Source: Enterobacteriaceae bacterium | Lineage (GTDB): Bacteria > Pseudomonadota > Gammaproteobacteria > Enterobacterales > Enterobacteriaceae | Length of the DNA stretch: 64,000 nucleotides | NCBI GenBank assembly: GCA_031261005.1 | Contig: JAISKF010000013.1 | Span: 1 to 64,000, forward strand | Direction of reading: 5' to 3' | Part shown: positions 1 through 8,930 of the stretch, one piece after another | Numbering within the stretch: the first letter of the stretch is position 1 | Layout of the letters: each line of letters opens with the position of its first letter | Program-made: the position numbers and the translations under genes | Notes under the pieces: generated by a model | What the model saw: the letters and a program-made list of their open reading frames with translations, nothing else | Told to the model about the DNA's origin: nothing | The model's database searches: none

Positions 1-195
1 ACTTTTTAAATAAGACTTATTATCATGCCACCATTTTTCTCTATCTGATTCAAGAATAGGGAAATTTTTAACAATGAGGTAATTATCACCGCTATGTACA
101 CCGATAACTTTTGTAGGTAAACATAATCTAAATCCCATATAGATACCACCAATAATGATTGCGATAAAAAATAACCATTTTATTGTGGCTTTCAT
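1..195 (-). CDS. DUF943 family protein, second copy, partial (3' end outside window)
   Basis: The window holds the first 65 codons; the rest lies beyond its left edge. The start is the ATG complementary to 193-195. The N-terminus has a short hydrophobic segment (about residues 6-25) followed by the motifs LCLPT, LIVKNFPIL and REKWW. These are nearly identical to the DUF943 gene at 323-754, so the two are tandem paralogues. DUF943 proteins are small membrane-anchored proteins often found next to T6SS PAAR effectors and are thought to act as immunity proteins; that role is inference here. The start codon overlaps the stop of the orphan DUF3289 tail by one base (TAATG), the same junction as in the intact effector-immunity pair. 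Confidence 0.8.
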   Translation of the reverse strand, partial: MKATIKWLFFIAIIIGGIYMGFRLCLPTKVIGVHSGDNYLIVKNFPILESDREKWWHDNKSYLKS

Positions 196-242
196 TAGTA
201 GTCTCCCTCTACAGTTACGGTTACATTCATATCTGTAATATC
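195..242 (-). pseudogene. Orphan C-terminal tail of a DUF3289 effector
   Basis: Reading the minus strand in the frame that stops at 195-197 gives the peptide ITDMNVTVTVEGDY followed by TAA. It matches the last residues of the intact effector at 754-1983 (ITDINVSVTIEGAY) at about 10 of 14 positions, including the end point. Upstream of this stretch similarity stops and an in-frame stop follows within a few codons, so no gene remains. The relic sits immediately before the second DUF943 gene. This is what remains when an effector C-terminus plus its immunity gene is displaced by a newer effector-immunity module. Confidence 0.75.
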
Positions 243-255
243 TTCTAGTTATATT

Positions 256-300
256 TAAACACTTCCAGCACTTACGATTATTGATTGGTGGAAGTGTTTA
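256..300 (-). terminator. Inverted repeat after the DUF943 gene, possible terminator
   Basis: A 12-bp perfect inverted repeat (TAAACACTTCCA at 256-267 and its complement at 289-300) with a 21-base loop lies just downstream of the minus-strand DUF943 gene ending at 323. No clear U-tract follows, so it may be a weak terminator or simply mark the end of the module. Confidence 0.4.
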
Positions 301-322
301 GAATTAACTATAGAAACAAAAT

Positions 323-754
323 TTATTTAAAAAAGTAAAATGTCACTTTCCCCTTACTATCTTTAGATATTTCCATTAGGATATGATCCTTTCTAACACA
401 TCGATTTTTTACGGTCATCTCATTGAAACAAAACAAATGGTCTGTACTTCCTCCGGGTAAAAACCAATCTCTGTCAGGAATTTCCTCTTCATAACCATGA
501 CCAATGTCAATTATTCTGACAAAATAAGAACCATTAGTGTCTGTTGTTGGGAAATTATATTTATTATTTAAGGAAGATTCATTTTCATTCCACCATTTTT
601 CTCTATTCGTTTTAAGAATAGGAAAATTCTTAACAATGAGTTCATTATCAAGATGCACATCAATAATTTCTGTGGGTAAACACAATCTAACTCCCATATA
701 AATTCCAGCAATAACTATTGCGATAAAAAACAACCATTTTATCTTAGCCTTCAT
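323..754 (-). CDS. DUF943 family protein, putative immunity protein
   Basis: This gene encodes 143 residues. It has a positively charged N-terminus, one hydrophobic segment (about residues 7-25) and a likely periplasmic remainder with LIVKNFPIL, REKWW and an IDIGHGYEEE segment, the pattern I associate with DUF943. Its ATG shares one base with the stop codon of the PAAR-DUF3289 gene upstream (TAATG), which implies translational coupling. By position and family it is the probable cognate immunity protein of that effector, held at the inner membrane and facing the periplasm; this is inference. Local AT content is higher than in the core genes to the right. A second, partial copy follows at the window edge. 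Confidence 0.75.
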   Translation of the reverse strand: MKAKIKWLFFIAIVIAGIYMGVRLCLPTEIIDVHLDNELIVKNFPILKTNREKWWNENESSLNNKYNFPTTDTNGSYFVRIIDIGHGYEEEIPDRDWFLPGGSTDHLFCFNEMTVKNRCVRKDHILMEISKDSKGKVTFYFFK

Positions 755-1983
755 TAGTAGGCTCCTTCAATAGTCACGCTTACATTTATATCTGTAATAA
801 ATGGTTGATAGTTATAGCCTTTCCAACGTTGTAGTACAAACCAGACTTTAAACAGGTCTAACTTACTATATAACCAGTGTTTTATATCCTCATCATCCAG
901 TCCAAAATGATCTTGTATATGATACGTTATCGTCGCAGTGAATTTATGATCCGCTATCATTAATGATTCTAATGTAATATGAGTTGCCCATGTATCATGA
1001 ACCGTAATCCCAAGTCCATTAGTTCGATCTTTTAAATTATCAAATCGAGGAAGAACACTTCCCTTTACGATCTCTGTTAACTGCTTTTTCTCCGCTTCTG
1101 GATAGAGGCTATATTGTTTATCAATTTTATCAGCAATTACTGCTTTTATTCTTTGGAGAGAGCTATCCCCTGATTTATCTTCAAGAATACGTTCTTTCAT
1201 TGCCTGATCAAGTAACGGATCACTAAACGTTGTTCCCGTATTCTCCTGCATATGCTGAATCATTTTACGCATCAGATCACTATATTTTCCATACAAAGCC
1301 GTAGGGGTAGCATCAATTCTGAACTGCTGGAATAATATTTCAGCGGTAACCGGCGATTTATATGGATTTACCCCGACATGAGGATCCAAAACCTCATCGG
1401 GATCAACGTATTTATCAGAGAATAATGTCTGATGAATCTTGACCTCATCAATACCATATTGTTTTCTTAACTGTTCCTCCGTCAAATCACCGTGTTTCAT
1501 GTCCGGTGCATTGTAATCGTCCATCTGATGCTGTGTTTCAAAAATACGATACGGAAGTTCGATTGCCTTTGGCGGTTGTTCTTTATTGGCAGCAGCCTGA
1601 TTTTTTTCATCAGTAAGACTATTTTTTTCTGCCTCTTTTGCCGGTTGTGCGGGTTCTTCTTTTAGCTGCGAACTTTGAGACATTCGCGTTGCCGCTGCTG
1701 GCGAATTAAAATAATAAGTCGCATTGAGTAATGACGGAATAAAAGATGCACGACATGGACATGTACTTCTACTGTGCAGTGTTCCTGCCATGAGTTGTCC
1801 ATGACTAATCTCGGTGGCAATACCCCCTGCGATAGTATAGACTTTCCCATCTTTTCCACACCTTACTTTGTCACCGGCTCTGGCTACGGCGGCATTGCCC
1901 ATTGAGTATTTGCTATCCCCCGATAACACCTCACCACCACATGTCGTTTTATCACCGACTCGTACATAATACCCAACGCCCAT
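754..1983 (-). CDS. PAAR-domain T6SS effector with C-terminal DUF3289 domain
   Basis: This gene encodes 409 residues. Residues 1 to about 95 form a PAAR-like domain (opening MGVGYYVRVGDKTTCGG, then short Gly-rich repeats), which sharpens the T6SS spike through VgrG. Residues about 100-150 are a linker rich in Ala, Glu, Gln and Lys. The rest fits DUF3289: MDDYNAPDMKHGDLTEEQLR near 150-175, DHFGLDD at about 358-364, and WFVLQRWKGY close to the end. DUF3289 is a predicted toxin domain whose activity I cannot state. The ATG is preceded by AAGGAAT at good spacing. The gene is coupled to the downstream DUF943 gene, and no other T6SS genes are visible here, so it looks like an orphan effector island beside kdsB. 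Confidence 0.8.
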   Translation of the reverse strand: MGVGYYVRVGDKTTCGGEVLSGDSKYSMGNAAVARAGDKVRCGKDGKVYTIAGGIATEISHGQLMAGTLHSRSTCPCRASFIPSLLNATYYFNSPAAATRMSQSSQLKEEPAQPAKEAEKNSLTDEKNQAAANKEQPPKAIELPYRIFETQHQMDDYNAPDMKHGDLTEEQLRKQYGIDEVKIHQTLFSDKYVDPDEVLDPHVGVNPYKSPVTAEILFQQFRIDATPTALYGKYSDLMRKMIQHMQENTGTTFSDPLLDQAMKERILEDKSGDSSLQRIKAVIADKIDKQYSLYPEAEKKQLTEIVKGSVLPRFDNLKDRTNGLGITVHDTWATHITLESLMIADHKFTATITYHIQDHFGLDDEDIKHWLYSKLDLFKVWFVLQRWKGYNYQPFITDINVSVTIEGAY

Positions 1984-2161
1984 ATATTATTCCTTAATGT
2001 AATTTATTTATTGATACCTTTCCCGATACCGGGAGTGATGAAACAACCCAGACACCTTTACGAGCAACTACACATAGATGTACTCGACTAATAATATAAG
2101 TTCTCGTTTGGTAAATAAAAATAAAGTTTTTCAGTCATTCTCTAATCTCATTATCCATAGA

Positions 2162-2917
2162 TCAGTATTTATGCCCCATCACTCGCCGTACATGATCTAA
2201 ATCTTCCTGTGTATCCACACCAACCGATGGCGTTTCTTTTGCGACATCAACGTGGATTTTTTCGCCGTACCACAGTACACGAAGTTGTTCCAGCATTTCG
2301 ATTTGCTCTAGCGGGCTTGGCTCCCAGCTAATGTAACGACGGATAAAACCGGCGCGGTAAGCATAGATACCGATATGACGCAGATAGAAATCACCGATCG
2401 ATTGTTGTAATGCCATAAAGCGGTTTCTATCCCAGGGAATCGCGGCTCGCGAGAAGTAAATGGCATAGCCTTTACTGTCGATCACTACTTTCACTGCATT
2501 CGGATTAAAAACTTCTTCCGCAGATGAAATCGGTACGGCTAATGTCGCCATACCAGCATCAGAATTAGCTAAATTTTCCGCGACCTGACGGACAATAACT
2601 GGTGGAATTAATGGTTCATCGCCCTGAATGTTAACGATGATTTCATCATCACTAAACTGATAGTGATCAATGACTTCTGCTAAACGTTCAGTACCGGAAT
2701 TATGATCGGGACTGGTGAGACAAACTTCACCGCCCGCCGCTTCAACAGCGGTTTTCACATCAAGATGATCGGTGGCAACAATCACACGAGACGCGCCGGA
2801 TGCTTTCGCGCGCTCCATCACATGCACTACCATCGGTTTACCGGCAATATCAGCCAGTGGTTTACCCGGTAAACGGCTTGAGGCGAAACGGGCTGGAATA
2901 ATAGCGATAAAACTCAT
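2162..2917 (-). CDS. kdsB: 3-deoxy-manno-octulosonate cytidylyltransferase
   Basis: This gene encodes 251 residues, close to the usual length of about 248. KdsB activates Kdo with CTP to CMP-Kdo in the cytoplasm, for transfer to lipid A in the LPS inner core. The N-terminal nucleotide-binding signature [15 protein letters not shown] and the motif [10 protein letters not shown] near residue 95 are intact. The gene overlaps the end of ycaR by four bases (ATGA) and ends the lpxK-ycaR-kdsB run, as in E. coli. About 180 bases without genes separate it from the T6SS effector to the left; I see no strong terminator there. Confidence 0.97.
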   Translation of the reverse strand: MSFIAIIPARFASSRLPGKPLADIAGKPMVVHVMERAKASGASRVIVATDHLDVKTAVEAAGGEVCLTSPDHNSGTERLAEVIDHYQFSDDEIIVNIQGDEPLIPPVIVRQVAENLANSDAGMATLAVPISSAEEVFNPNAVKVVIDSKGYAIYFSRAAIPWDRNRFMALQQSIGDFYLRHIGIYAYRAGFIRRYISWEPSPLEQIEMLEQLRVLWYGEKIHVDVAKETPSVGVDTQEDLDHVRRVMGHKY

Positions 2918-3096
2918 GCTGTTTTCTCATCTAAAGTAAGTTTACGTGCTTCTGTTTCCAATAAAACAGGAATACCGTCGCGGATAGAAAAAGCTAAACC
3001 ATCAACTTTACACACTAGTTCTTGGTGTTCTTTATCAAACGCTAGTTTTCCATTACAAACCGGACAGGCAATGATTTCTAGTAGACGATGATCCAT
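2914..3096 (-). CDS. ycaR: YcaR, UPF0434/Trm112-like small protein
   Basis: This gene encodes 60 residues with a CPVC motif near residue 11 and the conserved [12 protein letters not shown] segment of the UPF0434 (Trm112-like) family. Its molecular function is not established. It lies between lpxK and kdsB in the conserved enterobacterial order, and its stop codon overlaps the kdsB start (ATGA), so the two are probably co-translated. An AGAGG Shine-Dalgarno-like sequence precedes the ATG. Confidence 0.92.
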   Translation of the reverse strand: MDHRLLEIIACPVCNGKLAFDKEHQELVCKVDGLAFSIRDGIPVLLETEARKLTLDEKTA

Positions 3097-3181
3097 GTGC
3101 GACCTCTATTTATTTAAATTTTTATTGTGGGAGATAGTAGTATATTCCTCCCGAAGATTTAATGATAAAGCCAGTTGGGGA

Positions 3182-4168
3182 TTATTTATCTTGCTGAATG
3201 CGCGTTAAGATCAATGTCAGCAACGTTTGTGCGTCATCAGATGGCAGACATGCGTCAACAGGCAGATACCACCAGTTTTGTGCGGCAAAAGCGCGGCATT
3301 TTACTGCGTCTTTTTCTGTCATCAGTAAAACTTGATCAGATGTAACCAGAGAAGAAAGCGATGATGCGTTATAGGGCTGGTGATCAGCAAAAGCGTGCGT
3401 TTGTTCTGGTGTGATATTCAGGCTGGCTAATGTCTGAAAAAAGCGCGGAGGGTGTCCGATTCCTGCCATTGCGACGATGTGATTGAGTTCAGTTACCGCG
3501 CGACGTTCACCGCTAAGTAAATTAATGGCTTGCCCTGCTTGCAGTATCATGGGGATTTCATCGTTTCGGGCAAAACCACCGTTAGTGATGACGGCATCAA
3601 CGGACTTTAATCGCCCTGCCCGTTCGCGCATTGGTCCTGCCGGTAGCCACCAGCCATTACCAAAGCGACGAACACCATCGATAACAACGAGTTCCACATC
3701 ACGCTGTAACGCATAATGTTGTAAGCCATCATCGGTGATAATTACGTCTAATTGATATTGTTTGATTAACGCTTGAACTGCCGCAGAACGATTAGGAGCA
3801 ACCGCTACCGGTACGCCAGTGCGTTGAAAAATAAGTACAGGTTCATCACCTGCTATATCGGTAGTGGTGTTTTGATCCAGTATTAACGGATAGTTTGCTG
3901 ATTTGCCGCCATAACCGCGAGAAACCACACCAACTTTGATACCTTTTCGTTGTAAATTTTCCACCAGCCAAATCACAACCGGTGTTTTACCGTTCCCACC
4001 AGCGGTGAGATTACCAACGACGACCACCGGTAATGGTGCGCGCCAGGATTTCAGCAATCCGTATCGGTAGCCAAGCTGCCGAATGCCGCTAATCAAGCCA
4101 TATAACCATGATAGCGGCAGCAGCAATAAATAGAGCTTTGACTGACCAGACCAGATTCGTTCAATCAT
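3182..4168 (-). CDS. lpxK: Tetraacyldisaccharide 4'-kinase
   Basis: This gene encodes 328 residues, the normal length. LpxK phosphorylates the 4' position of the lipid A disaccharide precursor at the inner membrane, the step that produces lipid IVA. The N-terminal hydrophobic stretch (about residues 11-26) supports membrane association. The P-loop segment [13 protein letters not shown] is at about residues 51-63 and [11 protein letters not shown] near the middle carries the DDGLQH motif. The ATG overlaps the msbA stop (ATGA), so lpxK is coupled to the flippase that exports the finished lipid A, as in E. coli. Confidence 0.97.
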   Translation of the reverse strand: MIERIWSGQSKLYLLLLPLSWLYGLISGIRQLGYRYGLLKSWRAPLPVVVVGNLTAGGNGKTPVVIWLVENLQRKGIKVGVVSRGYGGKSANYPLILDQNTTTDIAGDEPVLIFQRTGVPVAVAPNRSAAVQALIKQYQLDVIITDDGLQHYALQRDVELVVIDGVRRFGNGWWLPAGPMRERAGRLKSVDAVITNGGFARNDEIPMILQAGQAINLLSGERRAVTELNHIVAMAGIGHPPRFFQTLASLNITPEQTHAFADHQPYNASSLSSLVTSDQVLLMTEKDAVKCRAFAAQNWWYLPVDACLPSDDAQTLLTLILTRIQQDK

Positions 4169-5910
4169 TGGCTGAATTGCATACGGTGTAACTGCGCGTA
4201 TGCACCATTATTTTGAATCAATGCAGCGTGATTACCGCGTTCGACAATGCGACCATCTTCAATCACCAAAATTTCATCAGCTTTTTCAATAGTGGAGAGG
4301 CGGTGAGCAATCACCAGTGAAGTACGGTTTTTCTGTAGTTCATCTAATGCTGCCTGAATTGCACGTTCAGATTCAGTGTCTAACGCAGACGTCGCTTCAT
4401 CGAGAATTAAAATTGGGCTATCGCGTAACAATGCACGAGCAATAGCAATACGCTGACGCTGCCCGCCGGATAACAGCACGCCGTTCTCACCGATCATAGT
4501 GTCCAGCCCGTTATCCATCTTGTTGATGAAACCCATCGCATGAGCCATCGTTGCCGCTTTTTCAATATCTTCACGGGAATACTGCTCGGTTCGTGCATAA
4601 GCAATATTATTGGCGATGGTATCGTTAAACAGATGTACGCTTTGCGACACGACCGCAACCTGATCACGCAGTGACGCGAGGGTATATTCACGGATTTCAT
4701 GACCATCAATCAGAATCTCACCCTCTTGAATATCATAAAAACGGGTTAACAAATTAGCGATAGTCGATTTACCCGAACCAGAACGTCCAACCAAAGCGAC
4801 AGTTTTACCGGCTGGGATCTTTAAGCTAATGTTTTTCAGTGCTGGCTGATCTTTCGTCGGATAAGTGAATGTCACATTATGCAGTTCAACATCACCTTTT
4901 GCCCGTTCAACATTGAGTTTGCCGTTATCTTGCTCTGGTTCCATATCCAAAATAGTAAATAAGGTCTGACATGCTGCCATACCGCGCTGGAACTGTGAGT
5001 TAACATTAGTTAATGATTTCAATGGCTTCATCAATGCAACCATTGAAGAGAACACGACAGTTATCGTACCGGCAGTCAGTGTATCCATGATGCTTGGGAA
5101 GCTGGACGCAAACAGCACCAGCGCCAATGCAGTTGAAGCGATAAGCTGAACAATCGGATCAGAAATTGCTGAGGCAGCAACCATCTTCATGCCCTGCTGA
5201 CGCATGCGGTTACTGACTTTATTAAAGCGGGTAGTTTCCACGTCCTGACCGCCGAACAGTAGCACTTCTTTATGCCCTTTCAGCATTTGCTCTGCGCTGG
5301 CAGTCACCTGCCCCATCGTATTCTGCATATTTTTACTGATATTACGGAAACGTTTAGAGACAAAGCGGATAACAAAAGAAACAATCGGAGCCAGCACCAC
5401 CAAAATCATTGATAGCTGCCAACTGTTATAAAACATGATAGAAAACAGCGCTAATATGTATGCGCCCTCTCTAATTACCGTAATCAATGCACCGGAAGAG
5501 GAAGAGGCGACCTGTTCAGAATCATAGGTGATACGAGACAGCAATGTACCCGTTGACTGCTGATCAAAGAAAGAAACCGGCATATTCATCATGTGACCAA
5601 ACAGACGGCGGCGGATTGTCATCACTACTTTGCCGGAAACCCATGACAGGCAATAAGTAGACACATAGCTGGTTATACCGCGCATCACCATTAGCCCTAG
5701 AACAACTAATGGCATCCAAACTAATACATCACTGCCAGTTTTACCAAAGCCATCATCGAGTAATGGTTTCAGCAATGAGAGCATCATCGCATCAGTGCCA
5801 GCATTAAAAACCAGAGCGATTGCCGAAACAATCAAACCAAGACGAAATGGTTTAATTAATGGCCACAATCGGCGAAATGTTTCCCACGTAGAGAGATCTT
5901 TATCGTTCAA
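4165..5910 (-). CDS. msbA: Lipid A export ATP-binding/permease protein MsbA
   Basis: This gene encodes 581 residues, the standard length of this half-size ABC exporter. It flips core-lipid A across the inner membrane, driven by ATP. The N-terminal half has six hydrophobic segments. The C-terminal half has Walker A (GRSGSGKST), the ABC signature [16 protein letters not shown] and Walker [13 protein letters not shown]. The reading frame begins at a TTG codon ([15 protein letters not shown] follows, matching E. coli after its Met-His). There is no in-frame ATG between that codon and the preceding stop, so a non-ATG start is likely. The gene overlaps lpxK by four bases. Confidence 0.97.
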   Translation of the reverse strand: MNDKDLSTWETFRRLWPLIKPFRLGLIVSAIALVFNAGTDAMMLSLLKPLLDDGFGKTGSDVLVWMPLVVLGLMVMRGITSYVSTYCLSWVSGKVVMTIRRRLFGHMMNMPVSFFDQQSTGTLLSRITYDSEQVASSSSGALITVIREGAYILALFSIMFYNSWQLSMILVVLAPIVSFVIRFVSKRFRNISKNMQNTMGQVTASAEQMLKGHKEVLLFGGQDVETTRFNKVSNRMRQQGMKMVAASAISDPIVQLIASTALALVLFASSFPSIMDTLTAGTITVVFSSMVALMKPLKSLTNVNSQFQRGMAACQTLFTILDMEPEQDNGKLNVERAKGDVELHNVTFTYPTKDQPALKNISLKIPAGKTVALVGRSGSGKSTIANLLTRFYDIQEGEILIDGHEIREYTLASLRDQVAVVSQSVHLFNDTIANNIAYARTEQYSREDIEKAATMAHAMGFINKMDNGLDTMIGENGVLLSGGQRQRIAIARALLRDSPILILDEATSALDTESERAIQAALDELQKNRTSLVIAHRLSTIEKADEILVIEDGRIVERGNHAALIQNNGAYAQLHRMQFSQ

Positions 5911-5971
5911 AATTAAGTTACCAACATTATGCGATTATGCGAAATAGCGCGTTATTCTACTCATTATAGGG

Positions 5972-8272
5972 CTAAGAGCCAAACCACTGATGATACCAGC
6001 GCGGCATAAAATGCTCTCGCAGAGTAAAAAGTTTATAATTATCTTTATAAAACAATATACTGGACTGACCTGTTTCAGAAGTAGAGATCCATTCTATCCC
6101 AGAGTCTTTATATCGTTGTACTATCTTTTTAGCGGGAAGATGCCACGGATTATAACGCGCTGCTGATGTCAGTGTGAATTTCGGGCTAACAGTCTGTATA
6201 AACAATGAGCTTGATGACGTTTTGCTGCCATGATGCGGCGTTTGCATAATATCACTCTGCAATTTCTCACCATACATTCTGATCATCGTTAATTCCTGCG
6301 CCTTTTCTAAATCACCGGTCAGCAAAACACTGTGTTGCCCGTCGCTGATGCGAATCACACAACTGTCAGGATTATACGCTCGTTCTACTCTGTCCAGAGG
6401 CCACAGCACCGTAAACGTTAAGCTGCGCCATTGCCAGTTATCTCCTTGTTTGCAGCTATCTCCTTGCCCTATTGTCGAACTTCGCAACCAAATATCAGGA
6501 AAGGCTTTTTGTAGATCTTTGACGCCGCCGATATGATCCATATCCTGATGACTAAGAATAATGCCCTCCAGATTTAATTGATGCCAACGCAAGAATGGCA
6601 GAATTTCTCGTTCTGCCATCGAACCATCACGCCAGCGATTACCTGTATCGTAGAGGATTACCTGATTACCTTGCCGGATTGCAACTGCTAAGCCGTGTCC
6701 GACATCAAGCATATCGATGCGCCAGTTCTCTGTATTCTTCTGCCAAAGAGGAGCTAAAACCAGCAAAAGCGCTATCCACGGCGTAAATAAACCGCAGTGC
6801 CATAACGATAACCGCCAGCAGATAACCAGCAGCCAACCACTAAAACTTAACCATATCATTTGTGAGGGAATTGCTGACCAGCCATACTGCAATTTCTCCA
6901 GTAAAAACATTACAAAAATTAATGACTGATCAGTGATCCACCAAAAGAGTGGAGATACCGCAGGCAACCAGCTAAAAATCGAACCAAATAAAATTGCCGG
7001 AACACTGATAAATGACACTATTGGTACGGCTACCAGATTGCTGAATAACGCTGTCCAGCTTATACCGTGAAAAATCAAACACTGCATGGGAATTAATAAA
7101 ATCATCATGGCAATCTGTAAATGCAGCCAACGAGCAAAACTGCGGAATCGAGGAGCAATCCAACGCGGTAACGGAACCCATTGAAACCAGAAAATTAATC
7201 CGGCAACGGCTAAACAAGAAAGCCACAAGCTGTCTGATAAAACCATTAGCGGATCTAAAATCAGTAAAATCGCCACAATTCGCAACCAGACTTGCCAGGC
7301 TGTCCAGTTAACACCATACCAGTGCAATAAAATCCAAAATGATAATGCCAAAAATGCGCGTAATGCAGGCGGATTCATACCGGATAACCAGACATATATC
7401 GCGGCAATCAGCCAGCTTACGAGTAACGGAAAACGCGGTTCAAGATATTTAACGGGGAAAAAATACTGCAAGCCTCTGGCGACGAACCAGCCAAATAGCG
7501 CTGCAAGCGAAATATGCAGCCCTGAAATTGCCATTAAATGCGCGGTTCCTGTTTGCAGAAAAATTTGCCGCCGCTCTTGTTCCATCATTCCGCGCTCACC
7601 AAATGCCAGCGCCAGAATAATGTCTTGCGTTGCTTTTTGCGTAATTTGATGAGTAATGCGGCTTATCACTCGCTGGCGCAAACTTTGTGATGAATCAACA
7701 AGTGCGATGGACTTTACTTGTCCAGTTAACGGTTGATGGTTCGCCATTGCCCAGCGCTGCCGATCAAATCCGCCTTGATTTAGTCGGCTATGCACTGCGC
7801 GAAATTGAATATTTCCCTGCCATCTTTGCCCTGCAAACATAGTTGAAGCTATTTGTTGCTGTGCGGCGGGAAAATAGAGCGGTAATTGAAACTGTTCGCT
7901 GAATGATAGATGTTGTCCATTAATTGCCTGTATTTGGAACAGAACACCGCGACTTCCTTCCGCATTGATATTGGCACTCAGCACTTGCCCCTGAATATAT
8001 GCAGATTGCCCTGAATAATACTCAGCTTTTTGACTTAGTTGATCAGCACAAATACTTCCCCAGAGAAAACTTAGTAAAAGAATGGAAAGTAATTTAGCAG
8101 AATTAAGACCGGATAAAGCCAGTAGCAAAGCAACTACGGCTAGTAACCACCAAATTAATGGCGTTGGTAACGCTGGGATAAATAATAGCGGCAATATTCC
8201 GCTAATCACTGCCATAGCAATAAGATCAGGCGACAAACTTGAATGAAAAGTTAAACGTTGAGTTGCAGGCAA
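5972..8272 (-). CDS. ycaI: ComEC/Rec2-type DNA internalization protein (YcaI)
   Basis: This gene encodes up to 766 residues. It has a very hydrophobic N-terminal and central competence domain with many membrane segments, including the signature GTAHLMAISGLHIS. The C-terminal domain is metallo-beta-lactamase-like, with LDVGHGLA, SHQDMDHIGG, LTGDLE and HHGS, and the protein ends RWYHQWFGS, as E. coli YcaI nearly does. The family forms the inner-membrane channel for single-stranded DNA in naturally transformable bacteria; whether this organism is competent is not known. The frame opens with TTG at 8270-8272; an in-frame ATG at 8213-8215 is an alternative start. It lies upstream of msbA, as in E. 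coli. Confidence 0.92.
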   Translation of the reverse strand: MPATQRLTFHSSLSPDLIAMAVISGILPLLFIPALPTPLIWWLLAVVALLLALSGLNSAKLLSILLLSFLWGSICADQLSQKAEYYSGQSAYIQGQVLSANINAEGSRGVLFQIQAINGQHLSFSEQFQLPLYFPAAQQQIASTMFAGQRWQGNIQFRAVHSRLNQGGFDRQRWAMANHQPLTGQVKSIALVDSSQSLRQRVISRITHQITQKATQDIILALAFGERGMMEQERRQIFLQTGTAHLMAISGLHISLAALFGWFVARGLQYFFPVKYLEPRFPLLVSWLIAAIYVWLSGMNPPALRAFLALSFWILLHWYGVNWTAWQVWLRIVAILLILDPLMVLSDSLWLSCLAVAGLIFWFQWVPLPRWIAPRFRSFARWLHLQIAMMILLIPMQCLIFHGISWTALFSNLVAVPIVSFISVPAILFGSIFSWLPAVSPLFWWITDQSLIFVMFLLEKLQYGWSAIPSQMIWLSFSGWLLVICWRLSLWHCGLFTPWIALLLVLAPLWQKNTENWRIDMLDVGHGLAVAIRQGNQVILYDTGNRWRDGSMAEREILPFLRWHQLNLEGIILSHQDMDHIGGVKDLQKAFPDIWLRSSTIGQGDSCKQGDNWQWRSLTFTVLWPLDRVERAYNPDSCVIRISDGQHSVLLTGDLEKAQELTMIRMYGEKLQSDIMQTPHHGSKTSSSSLFIQTVSPKFTLTSAARYNPWHLPAKKIVQRYKDSGIEWISTSETGQSSILFYKDNYKLFTLREHFMPRWYHQWFGS

Positions 8273-8496
8273 ATTGAGAATTCCTGAATACTAAATAATA
8301 GATAGTTAACGGATCACCGCTATTCAGGTTTCGTTGTAAAAAATGAGGAGAGATCACGCTAGTGATAAATCATAAATTCCACTGTTAATTAACAGTTATT
8401 CTGCTGACTTGTAGAATTATGACTTTTTTATTGTGAGGTAACTCGAAACATTGCTGTTACTTTAAAAACTTGGAGGCGTTTAAAAGTTCAGGTCAT

Positions 8497-8528
8497 AAAA
8501 AACCCAGAACGATTACCGTTCCGGGTTT
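8497..8528 (-). terminator. Rho-independent terminator downstream of ihfB
   Basis: On the minus strand a stem of about 10 bp (AACCCGGAAC paired with GTTCTGGGTT, one G-U pair) with a 7-base loop is followed by six Ts. It lies about 60 bases after the ihfB stop. The rest of the 316-base gap between ycaI and ihfB shows no gene; it should hold the ycaI-msbA-lpxK promoter. Confidence 0.9.
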
Positions 8529-8588
8529 CATTATTTATGTTTAATTACTATCAAGATTACGTTAAAACAAACCTTAATAAACAACTAA

Positions 8589-8873
8589 TTAAACATTAAT
8601 ATTCGCACGATCTCGCAATTCTTTGCCTGGTTTGAAGTGCGGAACATATTTGCTTTCCAGATCCACTTTCTCGCCAGTTTTCGGATTACGACCGATACGC
8701 GGGGCTCGGTAGTGAAGAGAAAAACTGCCAAACCCACGGATCTCAATACGTTCGCCACCGGCTAAAGTTACCGCCATATGTTCCAGCATCTCTTTCACTG
8801 CATCTTCAATAACTTTCGTTGGTAAGTGCGTGTGTCTGCTAGCGAGTCTTTCTATAAGTTCAGACTTGGTCAT
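8589..8873 (-). CDS. ihfB: Integration host factor subunit beta
   Basis: This gene encodes 94 residues, the typical length. IHF-beta pairs with IHF-alpha to bend DNA sharply in replication, recombination and transcription. The DNA-binding arm [13 protein letters not shown] and the core [11 protein letters not shown] are intact, with the conserved arm proline. The gene follows rpsA on the same strand with a 57-base gap, as in E. coli, and is followed by a strong terminator. The ATG is preceded by TTGGAGGAACG, a good ribosome-binding site. Confidence 0.98.
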   Translation of the reverse strand: MTKSELIERLASRHTHLPTKVIEDAVKEMLEHMAVTLAGGERIEIRGFGSFSLHYRAPRIGRNPKTGEKVDLESKYVPHFKPGKELRDRANINV

Positions 8874-8930
8874 CGTTCCTCCAAGCTTATCAGCTCAACT
8901 ACCAAAGGGGCAGTAAACCGCCCCTCGCCA

